Origin: Arsenicicoccus sp. oral taxon 190
GTDB taxonomy: Bacteria; Actinomycetota; Actinomycetes; Actinomycetales; Dermatophilaceae
Direction of reading: 5' to 3'
Length of the DNA: 64,000 bases
Assembly: GCF_001189535.1 (NCBI RefSeq)
Contig: NZ_CP012070.1
Coordinates: 1,240,001 to 1,304,000, forward strand
Below are positions 24,525-32,223 of the stretch, piece by piece. A program made the translations under genes and the position numbers. Position 1 is the first letter of the stretch; each line of letters opens with the position of its first letter. A model generated the notes under the pieces. It was not told the DNA's origin and searched no databases. It saw only the letters and a list, made by a program, of their open reading frames with translations.

Positions 24525-26560
24525 CGGTCGGCCTCCTTGTCCCTCGCGCGGCGCGAGCTCGCCAGGGCCACCACCGGATCCAGCGCATCCGGCACCGCGA
24601 GGGAGTCGCGGCTCGCCACCTGCTCGAGGGGCCGGCCCTGGAGGATCCGCTTGACGGGCAGCTCGAGCTTCTTGCCGGTGAGGTTGCGCGGTATGACGGG
24701 AAGCCGGAGCACCTCGTCGGGGACGTGCCTGGGGGACAGGGCGGTCCGCAGCTCCCTGGCGATGGTGCTGCGCAGCGCGTCGTCGAGGTCGACGCCGGCG
24801 TCCAGGCTGACCAGCAGGAGCAGGTGCCCGTTGCCGCCCTCGGGGTCCTCGAGGTGGACCACGAGGGAGTCGGCGATGCCCGGGAGGGACTCCACCACGC
24901 GGTAGAACTCGGCCGTGCCGAGACGCACCCCGCCGCGGTTGAGCGTCGCGTCAGAACGGCCCGCGACGTGGCAGGACCCGTTGGGGGAGAAGACGATCCA
25001 GTCGCCGTGGCGCCACACGCCCGGGTAGTGGTCGAAGTAGGTCGAGCGCAGCCGCTCGCCGTCGTCGTCGCCCCAGAACCCGACCGGCATGGACGGCATC
25101 GGGGAGGTGATCACCAGCTCGCCGAGCTGGCCGACGACCTCCTCGCCGCTCTCGGACCAGGCGTGCACGTCGGCGCCCAGGCAGCGCGCGGAGATCTCAC
25201 CCGCCCAGACCGGCACCAGCGGGGAGTTCTGGACCAGGCCCGAGCAGACGTCGGTGCCGCCCGAGCCGACGTTGAGCTGGACGTCGGGGCCCAGCTGCTC
25301 GGTGACCCACGCGTAGCCCTCGGGAGGGAGCGGCGCCCCGGCCGACCCGATCATGCGCAGCGCCAACCGGTCGCGCCGGTCCCGCAGGTCGACGCCCTCC
25401 TTGCGGCAGGCCATGAGGTAGCCCGGGCTGGCGCCCATGATCGTGGCGCCCGTCTCCTCCGCGAGCCGCCACTGCCACTCCAGGTCCGGCCACAGCGGGT
25501 TGCCGTCGATCATCACGACGCCGGCGCGCACGAGCAGCGAGCTGACCAGGGCGTTCCACATCATCCAGGCGGTGGTGGAGAACCACAGCATCCGGTCGCC
25601 CGGGCCCATGTCCCAGGACAGCGCGTGGTTCTTCAAGTGCTCGAGCAGGATCCCGCCGTGCCCGTGCACGATCGCCTTGGGCTGCCCGGTGGTGCCCGAG
25701 GAGAAGAGCACGACGAGCGGGTGGTCGAAGGGCACCGCCTCGGTCGGCACCTGCGCGAGGCCGTCGACCCGCTCGGGCTCCGGTGCGGCGTCGAGGAGCT
25801 CGCGCCAGGACAGGGTGTCGGGGGCGCGCCAAGGGCCGTAGCCGAGATCGACGACGTGACGCACCGTCGGCAGGGCCGCGCGGATCTGGGTGACCTCGGC
25901 GGTGCGGTCCACGTCCTTGCTGCCGTAGCGGTAGCCGCCCACGACCAGCAGCACCACCGGGTCTACCTGGGCGAACCGGTCGATCACCGCCCGCGGCCCG
26001 AACTCGGTGGCGCAGCCCGCCCAGACCGCCCCCAGGCTCGCCGTCGCGAGGAAGGCCACGAGCGTCTCCGGGATGTTGGGGACGTAGCCGACGACCCGGT
26101 CACCGCGACGAACCCCCAGGCGCTGCAGGGCGTCCCGCGCCGCCGCCACCTGCTCGCGCAGCTGGCCGAAGGTCAGGTCGACGTCCTCACGGGTCTGCGA
26201 GCGCCCCATGACCGCCACGAGGTCCGCGTCCTCGGGTCGCCCCAGCGCGTGGTCGACATAGCTGAGCGTGGCCCCGGGGAACCACTGCGCCCCGGGCATC
26301 CGGCGGTCGGCGAGGACGGTGGCGGCCGGCATACGGCCCTGGACCTGGAAGTAGTCCCAGACCGAGCCCCAGAAGCCGTCCAGGTCGCTCACCGACCAGC
26401 GCCAGAGCTCGTCGTGGCTGGTGAAACGGTGGCCGCGGGTGCGCGCCAGCCACGCGAGGTAGCGCCCGACCTGGCTGCGCTCGAGCACGTCCGGCGGCGG
26501 CGCCCACACCTCGTCGCCCTGGGCGGCCGGCGTCCCCGGCGTCCAGCGGCCGGCGCTCAT
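24521..26560 (-). CDS. Acetoacetyl-CoA synthetase-like ligase
   Basis: A 679-residue ANL ligase with the acetoacetyl-CoA synthetase layout: an N-terminal acetyl-CoA-synthetase lid (ELWRWSVSDLDGFWGSVWDYF, then WFPGATLSYVDHAL), P-loop VLFSSGTTGQPK, WFSTTAWMMWN, GGTDVCSG and a C-terminal Lys in NLTGKKLELPVK. It would activate a beta-keto acid. Its tight placement between the crotonase and hydroxyacyl-CoA dehydrogenase genes (4-bp overlaps on both sides) is unusual and suggests a role on an aryl beta-keto acid or on recycled acetoacetate. Confidence 0.82.
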   Translation of the reverse strand: MSAGRWTPGTPAAQGDEVWAPPPDVLERSQVGRYLAWLARTRGHRFTSHDELWRWSVSDLDGFWGSVWDYFQVQGRMPAATVLADRRMPGAQWFPGATLSYVDHALGRPEDADLVAVMGRSQTREDVDLTFGQLREQVAAARDALQRLGVRRGDRVVGYVPNIPETLVAFLATASLGAVWAGCATEFGPRAVIDRFAQVDPVVLLVVGGYRYGSKDVDRTAEVTQIRAALPTVRHVVDLGYGPWRAPDTLSWRELLDAAPEPERVDGLAQVPTEAVPFDHPLVVLFSSGTTGQPKAIVHGHGGILLEHLKNHALSWDMGPGDRMLWFSTTAWMMWNALVSSLLVRAGVVMIDGNPLWPDLEWQWRLAEETGATIMGASPGYLMACRKEGVDLRDRRDRLALRMIGSAGAPLPPEGYAWVTEQLGPDVQLNVGSGGTDVCSGLVQNSPLVPVWAGEISARCLGADVHAWSESGEEVVGQLGELVITSPMPSMPVGFWGDDDGERLRSTYFDHYPGVWRHGDWIVFSPNGSCHVAGRSDATLNRGGVRLGTAEFYRVVESLPGIADSLVVHLEDPEGGNGHLLLLVSLDAGVDLDDALRSTIARELRTALSPRHVPDEVLRLPVIPRNLTGKKLELPVKRILQGRPLEQVASRDSLAVPDALDPVVALASSRRARDKEADR

Positions 26561-27366
26561 CGGGAGTCCTCGGTGACGCGGGCCGCCCGACCCTCGAGGA
26601 AGTCGCGCATGCGCCCCTTGGCGTCGTCGGTGCCCTGGGCGATCGCCGCCATCAACGACTCCATCAGGTAGCCCTCACGGGGGTTGGCCTCGGCGATGAG
26701 CGGAAGTGCCTGCACGACAGCGAAGTTGGTCTGCGGCGCGTTGCGGGCGATGCGCTCGGCGAGACCCAGCGCGTGGTCGAGGCCGGCGCCGTCGTCCACG
26801 AGGTACTGCGCGAAGCCGACCGCGTGACCCTCGACCGCGTCGTAGCGGCGGCCCGTGAGCATCATGTCGACCATGCGGTGCGCCCCGACGAGGCGCGGCA
26901 CGCGGACCGAGCCGCCGCCGCCCACGAAGAGGCCGCGCTGGCCCTCCGGCAGGGCGTAGAAGGTGGAGCGCTCCGCGACCCGGACGTGCGTGGCGGCGGC
27001 GAGCTCCAGGCCGCCCCCGACGACCGCGCCCTTGAGCACGGACACCACCGGGACCGCCGAGCGCTCGAGGGTGTCGAAGGCGCGGTGCCACATCCGGGAG
27101 TGGGCGATGCCGGCCATCGTGTCGCGCTCGGCCATCTCGGCCAGGTCCAGGCCGGCGCAGAAGTGGTCGCCCGCGGCGTCCAGGACCAGGGCCCGCACGC
27201 CCGGGTCGAGGTGGGTGAGCACCTGCTCCAGGCCGAGGATCGTGCGGTCGGACAGCGCGTTGCGCTTGGCCGGCCGGTCGAGGGTGATGACGCCGACGGC
27301 GCCCTCGCGGCGCAGGGCCAGCGTCTCGGGGATCTCGCAACCGTCGTGCACGACAGCGGAACTCAT
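26557..27366 (-). CDS. Enoyl-CoA hydratase (crotonase), probable hydroxycinnamoyl-CoA hydratase
   Basis: A 269-residue crotonase. The first oxyanion loop is FCAGLDLAEM, the second GAVVGGGLELAAATH, and a catalytic-type Glu follows in ALPEGQRGLF. It is the promoter-proximal gene of the operon that ends with pobA. In a beta-oxidative route it hydrates the cinnamoyl-CoA double bond; a hydratase/aldolase (Fcs/Ech) mode is possible but would make the dehydrogenase and CouO-like genes redundant. Its promoter carries the CAGGAAACCTG operator. Confidence 0.82.
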   Translation of the reverse strand: MSSAVVHDGCEIPETLALRREGAVGVITLDRPAKRNALSDRTILGLEQVLTHLDPGVRALVLDAAGDHFCAGLDLAEMAERDTMAGIAHSRMWHRAFDTLERSAVPVVSVLKGAVVGGGLELAAATHVRVAERSTFYALPEGQRGLFVGGGGSVRVPRLVGAHRMVDMMLTGRRYDAVEGHAVGFAQYLVDDGAGLDHALGLAERIARNAPQTNFAVVQALPLIAEANPREGYLMESLMAAIAQGTDDAKGRMRDFLEGRAARVTEDSR

Positions 27367-27386
27367 CGGCCCTCCCGGATCATCCT

Positions 27387-27414
27387 AGAATAGCAGGTTT
27401 CCTGATAATGGCAC
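27387..27414 (-). promoter_or_regulatory. Promoter of the hydroxycinnamate operon with operator in the spacer
   Basis: On the minus strand, -35 GTGCCA (27414-27409) and -10 TATTCT (27392-27387) are 16 bp apart. The spacer holds the palindrome CAGG-AAA-CCTG (27394-27404). An identical 11-bp core lies in the same position in the transporter promoter at 29360-29387. Repression by the adjacent MarR protein is inferred. Confidence 0.65.
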
Positions 27415-27464
27415 GTGTGCGAGGTCGGCACAAGGGGCGGGCGCGATCCGGGGTCGCGGGCCTC

Positions 27465-27965
27465 ATGCGGTTCAATGTCGGGGTGACCGACCGTGACCAC
27501 GACGACACCCGCCCGTCGGGGATGCCCGCCGGCACGCCGTCACTGCTGTATGTCGTCAAGCAGCTGGAGCTGTCGACCCGGGCCCACCTCGACGCCCTGC
27601 TCCGCGACGCGGGGGTGACGGCGCTGCAGTACACCGCGCTCACCGTGCTCGAGCGCCGCTCCGGCATGACCTCCGCGGACCTGGCCCGGCACTCCTTCGT
27701 GCGGGCCCAGTCCGCGGCGGACCTCGTGGCGGGGCTCGAGCGGCGCGGGCTGATCCGGCGCGACCCCGACCCCGCCAACCGGCGCCGGCGGCTGATCAGC
27801 CTCACCGAGTCGGGGCGAGAGCTGCTGCGGGAGCAGGCCGAGCAGGTCGCCGAGCTGGAGGCGTGGATGGTCAGGGACCTCGACGAGGCGCAGCGGGAGG
27901 CCTTCGCCGAGGCGCTGGCGTCGTGCCGCGCGGCGATGCGGCTGCGCCCGCTCGACGCCGACTGA
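27465..27965 (+). CDS. MarR-family regulator (CouR/FerR-like)
   Basis: A MarR winged-helix protein of about 166 residues: an LLYVVKQLELSTRAHLDALL dimerisation helix, recognition helix region MTSADLARHSFVRAQSAADL, and the wing Arg-Arg region RRDPDPANRRRR typical of the family. It is divergent from the crotonase operon. By analogy with CouR and FerR, it should repress until a hydroxycinnamoyl-CoA binds. The start is uncertain: ATG 27465 gives the usual length; ATG 27408 would lie within the operon promoter and GTG 27483 is also possible. Confidence 0.8.
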   Translation: MRFNVGVTDRDHDDTRPSGMPAGTPSLLYVVKQLELSTRAHLDALLRDAGVTALQYTALTVLERRSGMTSADLARHSFVRAQSAADLVAGLERRGLIRRDPDPANRRRRLISLTESGRELLREQAEQVAELEAWMVRDLDEAQREAFAEALASCRAAMRLRPLDAD

Positions 27966-27993
27966 CCCTGCGGCGCGTCGCCGGAGGGCGCCG

Positions 27994-28020
27994 GCGCGTC
28001 AGCGGGGGGTGCTGACGCGC
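27994..28020. terminator. Hairpin between convergent marR and transporter genes
   Basis: GCGCGTCAGC (27994-28003) and GCTGACGCGC (28011-28020) form a perfect 10-bp stem with a 7-nt loop. It overlaps the transporter stop codon and lies 29 bp after the marR stop, so it can serve both directions. Confidence 0.6.
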
Positions 28021-29309
28021 AGCGTCTTGGAGCCCAGCATCGCCAGCGCACCGACCAGCCCCACCGCACCGAAGATGAAGAACCCGGCCGGGTAGGCGAG
28101 CCCCCGCTCGAGCAGGAAGCCGCCGAGCAGCGGCCCCGAGATGCCGCCCAGCCGCCCCACGCCCGCGGACATGCCGAGCGCCGTCGCCCGCACCGCCGGC
28201 GGGTAGTTGCTCGAGGTGAAGGCGTAGACCAGCACCTGCGAGCTGAAGACGAAGAAGCCGGTCAGGAAGATCAGGACGTACATCCCCAGCAGCGGCAGGC
28301 GGATCGTCAGCGCCGCGAGGAAGCAGGCCGCCGCGAGGAACCACAGGATCGCGGCCGACCGCGGGGTGATGCGGTCGCCGATGCGGCCGCCGACGAGCAG
28401 CCCCGCGATGGCGCCGACGTTGAGGACGAGCAGCATCCCGAGGGCGTTGCCGAGGTCATAGCTGGCCTTGGCCATGATCTGCGGCAGCCAGGTGTTGAGG
28501 CCGTAGACGAGCAGCAGCCCCATGAAGGAGGCGACGAAGATCGCCAGCGTGTTGCGGGCGAAGTCCCCCTGCAGGAGCAGCCGCAGCCCGCGCTGGTCGG
28601 TGGCCGGGTGCGTGGGCGAGGGGTCGCCGAACTCGCGCACCTCGTCGGTCGCCCGCTCGACGTGCAGCCCGTGGTGCCGGGCGACCGCCTCGGCCTCCTC
28701 GTGCCGCCCCATCGACTCGAGGTAGGACGGGGACTCGGGCAGCGAGCGCCACATCAGCGGCAGGATGACCAGCGCGGGGATGATCGCGACGACGAACATC
28801 GCCTGCCAGCCGAACCGCGACACCAGCACGATCGCCAGGGCGGCGGTGGCCACGGCGCCGACGTGGTAGCCGGTCATCACGGTGGTGGTGGCGTTGGAGG
28901 TGCGGTCCCGGTGGGAGAACTCCCCGACCATCGCGATCGCGGTGGGCAGGCAGCCGCCGAGCCCGATGCCGGCGAGGAAGCGCAGCACCATGAAGGTGCC
29001 GAGGTTGGGGGCGAAGATCGCGAGGAAGGTGAAGAGGCTGAAGGCCGCCACCGATCCCATGAGCACGCGCCGCCGACCGAGCCGGTCGGTGAGCAGGCCC
29101 AGGCAGAGGCCGCCGACCACCATGCCGACCAGGCCGAGGGTGGCGGTGGCCGTGGCGCCCGCCGTGGTGATGCCCCACTCCTTGCGCTTGAGCAGGGTGG
29201 GGATGACGGTGCCCAGCACGACGGCGTCGTAGCCGTCCATGAGGACCGCGGACCAGCACAGGGGTGCGACGTGCCCGGGCGATCCGAGCGGGGTGCGGAT
29301 GGTGGCCAT
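27999..29309 (-). CDS. MFS aromatic-acid:H+ symporter (hydroxycinnamate transporter)
   Basis: A 436-residue MFS transporter of the AAHS family (PcaK, BenK and CouT type). TM1 carries MDGYDAVVLGTVIP, whose charged DGxD motif is characteristic; the loop 2-3 motif is GLLTDRLGRRRVLM; twelve helices are visible. ATG 29309 has AGAGG upstream. It has its own promoter containing the same operator core as the catabolic operon, and is probably a p-coumarate/hydroxycinnamate importer. It ends convergent with the marR gene. Confidence 0.82.
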   Translation of the reverse strand: MATIRTPLGSPGHVAPLCWSAVLMDGYDAVVLGTVIPTLLKRKEWGITTAGATATATLGLVGMVVGGLCLGLLTDRLGRRRVLMGSVAAFSLFTFLAIFAPNLGTFMVLRFLAGIGLGGCLPTAIAMVGEFSHRDRTSNATTTVMTGYHVGAVATAALAIVLVSRFGWQAMFVVAIIPALVILPLMWRSLPESPSYLESMGRHEEAEAVARHHGLHVERATDEVREFGDPSPTHPATDQRGLRLLLQGDFARNTLAIFVASFMGLLLVYGLNTWLPQIMAKASYDLGNALGMLLVLNVGAIAGLLVGGRIGDRITPRSAAILWFLAAACFLAALTIRLPLLGMYVLIFLTGFFVFSSQVLVYAFTSSNYPPAVRATALGMSAGVGRLGGISGPLLGGFLLERGLAYPAGFFIFGAVGLVGALAMLGSKTLRVSTPR

Positions 29310-29359
29310 GAAGGAACCTCTTCGTTCTCCAGGTGTGGCACGAGTCAGACAAGCAGCCA

Positions 29360-29387
29360 TTGATACAGGTTTCCTGTCATATGGCAA
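29360..29387 (-). promoter_or_regulatory. Transporter promoter with the shared operator
   Basis: On the minus strand, -35 TTGCCA (29387-29382), a 16-bp spacer with CAGGAAACCTG (29366-29376 on the plus strand as CAGGTTTCCTG), and -10 TATCAA (29365-29360). The layout is the same as at 27387-27414. An ATATGGCAAG direct repeat overlaps the -35. Confidence 0.65.
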
Positions 29388-29418
29388 GAGATATGGCAAG
29401 ACGGAGGTGCAGGTATTC

Positions 29419-29462
29419 GTTCGGCATGCGAACACTGGTGCAAATACCGAACACACTATAGC
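29419..29462 (+). promoter_or_regulatory. pca operon control region with PcaR-like (IclR) site
   Basis: GTTCGGCATGCGAAC (29419-29433) has 5-bp inverted arms, and a half-site CGAACAC follows at 29448-29454. This resembles the known Pseudomonas PcaR box (GTTCGATAATCGCAC). A possible -10 TATAGC is at 29457-29462 with no good -35, as expected for an activated promoter. No iclR-type gene lies in the window. Confidence 0.5.
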
Positions 29463-29495
29463 CTCGACCCAATGGGCCGCCCGAGAGGAGTGACG

Positions 29496-30311
29496 ATGAC
29501 GTCCGACCAGGAGACGTTCGACCAGAGCGCGGTGATCGACAGCGACTCGGCCACCAGCACGCAGGCCGACATCAGCGCCCAGATGGAGCAGATCCACGCG
29601 GGCTACGACCGGTCCCGCCGCGAGACGCAGCCGCGGCTCGACTTCCCGCCATACCGCTCCAGCGTGCTGCGGCACCCGACCAAGGCGCTGCACCGGGTGG
29701 ACCCCGAGGAGATCGAGCTGTGGGCGCCCGCCTTCGGGGAGCGCGACGTGCACGCCCTCGAGGCGGACCTGACCATCCAGGACGGCGGCGAGCCGATCGG
29801 CGAGCGCATCGTCGTGACCGGACGCGTCCTCGACGGTGAGGGACGACCCGTGCGCCACCAGCTCGTCGAGATCTGGCAGGCCAACGCGGCGGGCCGCTAC
29901 GTGCACAAGCGGGACCAGCACCCGGCGCCGCTCGACCCGCACTTCACGGGGGTGGGGCGGTGCCTCACCGACGGCGACGGCACCTACCGCTTCACGACGA
30001 TCAAGCCCGGCCCCTACCCGTGGAAGAACCACCACAACGCCTGGCGCCCGGCCCACATCCACTTCTCGCTCTTCGGCACGGACTTCACCCAGCGCATGGT
30101 CACCCAGATGTACTTCCCGGGGGACCCGCTCTTCGCCCTCGACCCGATCTACCAGTCGATCGTCGACCAGGAGGCCCGCGACCGGCTGGTGGCCCGCTAC
30201 GACCACGACGTGACCCAGCACGAGTGGTGCACCGGGTACCGCTGGGACATCGTGCTCACCGGCAGCCGCCGCACGCTCCTGGAGTCCGACGTCGAAGGAG
30301 ACCAGCGATGA
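29496..30311 (+). CDS. pcaH: Protocatechuate 3,4-dioxygenase beta subunit
   Basis: A 271-residue intradiol dioxygenase beta subunit carrying the Fe(III) ligands: Tyr in AAGRYVHK, Tyr in PGPYPWKNHHN, and the two His of PAHIHFSLFG. It cleaves the protocatechuate ring between its two hydroxyls to beta-carboxymuconate together with PcaG. ATG 29496 follows AGAGGAG; an in-frame ATG 24 nt upstream is less likely. The N-terminal 60 residues are an acidic extension rich in Gln/Ser before the conserved YRSSVLRHPTKAL. The stop overlaps the pcaG start. Confidence 0.93.
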   Translation: MTSDQETFDQSAVIDSDSATSTQADISAQMEQIHAGYDRSRRETQPRLDFPPYRSSVLRHPTKALHRVDPEEIELWAPAFGERDVHALEADLTIQDGGEPIGERIVVTGRVLDGEGRPVRHQLVEIWQANAAGRYVHKRDQHPAPLDPHFTGVGRCLTDGDGTYRFTTIKPGPYPWKNHHNAWRPAHIHFSLFGTDFTQRMVTQMYFPGDPLFALDPIYQSIVDQEARDRLVARYDHDVTQHEWCTGYRWDIVLTGSRRTLLESDVEGDQR

Positions 30312-30904
30312 CCCGCCTCGTCCCGACCCCCGGCCAGACCGTCGGCCCGTTCTACGGCTTCGCGCTGCCGGTCGAGCATGGCCACGAGATCGTCGCCCCC
30401 TCCCACCCCCGCGCGGTCCGGCTGCACGGCACCGTCTACGACGGCCAGGGCACGCCGATCCCCGACGCGCTCCTGGAGCTCTGGCAGGCCGACGAGCAGG
30501 GCCGGATCAGCCAGGAGCACGGGTCCCTGACCCGCGACGGGTGGACCTTCACCGGCTTCGCGCGGGTGGCCGTGGACAACGTCGGGCGCTACAGCGTGAC
30601 GACCGTCGAGCCCGGCCCGACGACGCCGGGGCGGCCACCGTTCATCGCGGTCACGGTCTTCGCCCGCGGCCTGCTCAACCGGCTGCTGACCCGCGCCTAC
30701 CTGCCGGACTCCGAGGGGCTGCAGGACGACCCGCTGCTCGCGTCGCTGTCGGAGGCGGAGCGCGAGACGCTGGTGTGCCGCCGCGAGGAGGACGGCTCGC
30801 TGCGCTTCGACATCCGCCTGCAGGGGGAGGGCGAGACGGTCTTCCTGGCCTTCGACGACGGCTTCACCGCCGGGCCGGGAGGCTCCGGAGGGCCCGCCTC
30901 GTGA
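30308..30904 (+). CDS. pcaG: Protocatechuate 3,4-dioxygenase alpha subunit
   Basis: A 198-residue alpha subunit: TPGQTVGPFYGFALP at the N-terminus, then the intradiol fold (LLELWQADEQGR, FTGFARV, PPFIAVTVFARGLLNRL). It lacks the iron ligands, as alpha subunits do. It pairs with PcaH to form the heteromultimer. It starts in the ATGA overlap with pcaH and its own stop overlaps the pcaB GTG. Confidence 0.92.
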   Translation: MTRLVPTPGQTVGPFYGFALPVEHGHEIVAPSHPRAVRLHGTVYDGQGTPIPDALLELWQADEQGRISQEHGSLTRDGWTFTGFARVAVDNVGRYSVTTVEPGPTTPGRPPFIAVTVFARGLLNRLLTRAYLPDSEGLQDDPLLASLSEAERETLVCRREEDGSLRFDIRLQGEGETVFLAFDDGFTAGPGGSGGPAS

Positions 30905-32223
30905 CCCCGCCCGTCGCCGGCGACCTCGGCCTGCTCGCGCCTGTGTGGGCGGGCACGCCGGTCGCCGACCGCACCGACGACCGAGCGGTGGTCCAGCGCC
31001 TCCTCGACGTCGAGCATGCCTGGCTGGCGGTCTGCGTCGAGGTCGGGCTGGCCCCCGAGGCCGCGCTCGAGGGCCTTGACCAGGGCGCCGGGGTCTTCGC
31101 CGCGGAGTCGTATGACGGTCCCTCGCTCGCCCGCCGCTGCCCGATGGGCGGCAACCCGCTCATCCCGCTGCTGGCCGACCTGCGCCAGCAGCTCGGGGAC
31201 CACCCGGCCGCCTCCCAGGTCCACGCAGGCGCCACCAGCCAGGACGTGCTGGACACCGCCCTGATGCTCCTCGCCGCCGACGTCCTCGACGCGGCCCTGC
31301 CGGAGCTGGACGCGGCGCTGGCGGCCCTGGTCGACCTCGCCGAGCGGCACCGCGACACGATCGCCGTGGCGCGCTCGCTCGGCCAGCCTTCGCTGCCCAC
31401 GACCTTCGGGCTCCGGGCGGCCGGGTGGCTGGCCGGCCTGTCCGCGGCGACCGACGAGCTGGCGCGGGCGCGGGCCGCGCTGCCGCTGCAGTGGGGCGGG
31501 GCCGCCGGCACCCGCGCCAACCTGGTGACCCGGCTCGCGAGCGCGGGGTTGACCGTGACTGCCGACGAGGGCACGGCCCTCCTCGCCGGACGCCTCGCCC
31601 TGCGCGACGTGCCGCCCTGGCACACCGACCGCCAGGTGGTCCTGCGCCTGGCCACGGCCGTGGCGGGCGTCCTGGCCGCGCTCGGGACCATCGCCGCCGA
31701 CGTCGTCACCGCCTCCCGCCCGGAGATCGGCGAGCTGCGCGAGCCGGCCGCCCCGGGCCGCGGCGGCTCCTCCGCGATGCCCCACAAGCGCAACCCGGTG
31801 CTGTCGGTGCTGCTGCGCTCGGCGGCGCTGCAGGCTCCCGGACTGCTGGCCACCGTGGCGCTCGCGGCCGGCTCCGCCGTCGACGAACGCCCCGACGGCG
31901 CCTGGCACGCCGAGTGGTCCACGGTGCGGGACCTGCTGCGCCTCCTCGGGGGCGCCGCCCCCAAGGCCGCCGAGCTGCTCGGCGGGCTCGAGGTGGACCC
32001 CGCGGCGCTGCGCGCCAACCTCGACCGGGCGCTGCCCGACCTCCTGTCCGAGAAGCGCGCCGCGCTGCCGCCCGGGCAGCGGGACCAGCCCGACGCGCTC
32101 GGCGCGCCGGAGGACTACCTCGGGCAGGCCCACGAGCTGACCGACCGGATCCTGCGGGAGCACCGCGCCCGCGCGGCCGAGCGCCCCGCCCGCCCAGCAC
32201 CAGACAGGAGACAGCACCCGTGA
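30901..32223 (+). CDS. pcaB: 3-carboxy-cis,cis-muconate cycloisomerase
   Basis: A 440-residue member of the fumarase/aspartase superfamily. The signature loop GGSSAMPHKRNPVLS and the HAGATSQDVLDTAL motif carry the catalytic residues. It converts beta-carboxymuconate to gamma-carboxymuconolactone. GTG 30901 is used because GTGA overlaps the pcaG stop. It is followed by pcaL through another 4-bp overlap. Confidence 0.92.
   Translation: MTPPVAGDLGLLAPVWAGTPVADRTDDRAVVQRLLDVEHAWLAVCVEVGLAPEAALEGLDQGAGVFAAESYDGPSLARRCPMGGNPLIPLLADLRQQLGDHPAASQVHAGATSQDVLDTALMLLAADVLDAALPELDAALAALVDLAERHRDTIAVARSLGQPSLPTTFGLRAAGWLAGLSAATDELARARAALPLQWGGAAGTRANLVTRLASAGLTVTADEGTALLAGRLALRDVPPWHTDRQVVLRLATAVAGVLAALGTIAADVVTASRPEIGELREPAAPGRGGSSAMPHKRNPVLSVLLRSAALQAPGLLATVALAAGSAVDERPDGAWHAEWSTVRDLLRLLGGAAPKAAELLGGLEVDPAALRANLDRALPDLLSEKRAALPPGQRDQPDALGAPEDYLGQAHELTDRILREHRARAAERPARPAPDRRQHP

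Noticed and set aside
26557..27366. Crotonase as hydratase/aldolase giving 4-hydroxybenzaldehyde directly
   Set aside because: The operon also carries a hydroxyacyl-CoA dehydrogenase and a CouO-like hydrolase, and no benzaldehyde dehydrogenase is present, so the beta-oxidative route fits better.
28608..29363. A 251-codon plus-strand frame opposite the transporter
   Set aside because: His/Gly/Glu-rich antisense composition and no start signal; the transporter on the other strand is unambiguous.
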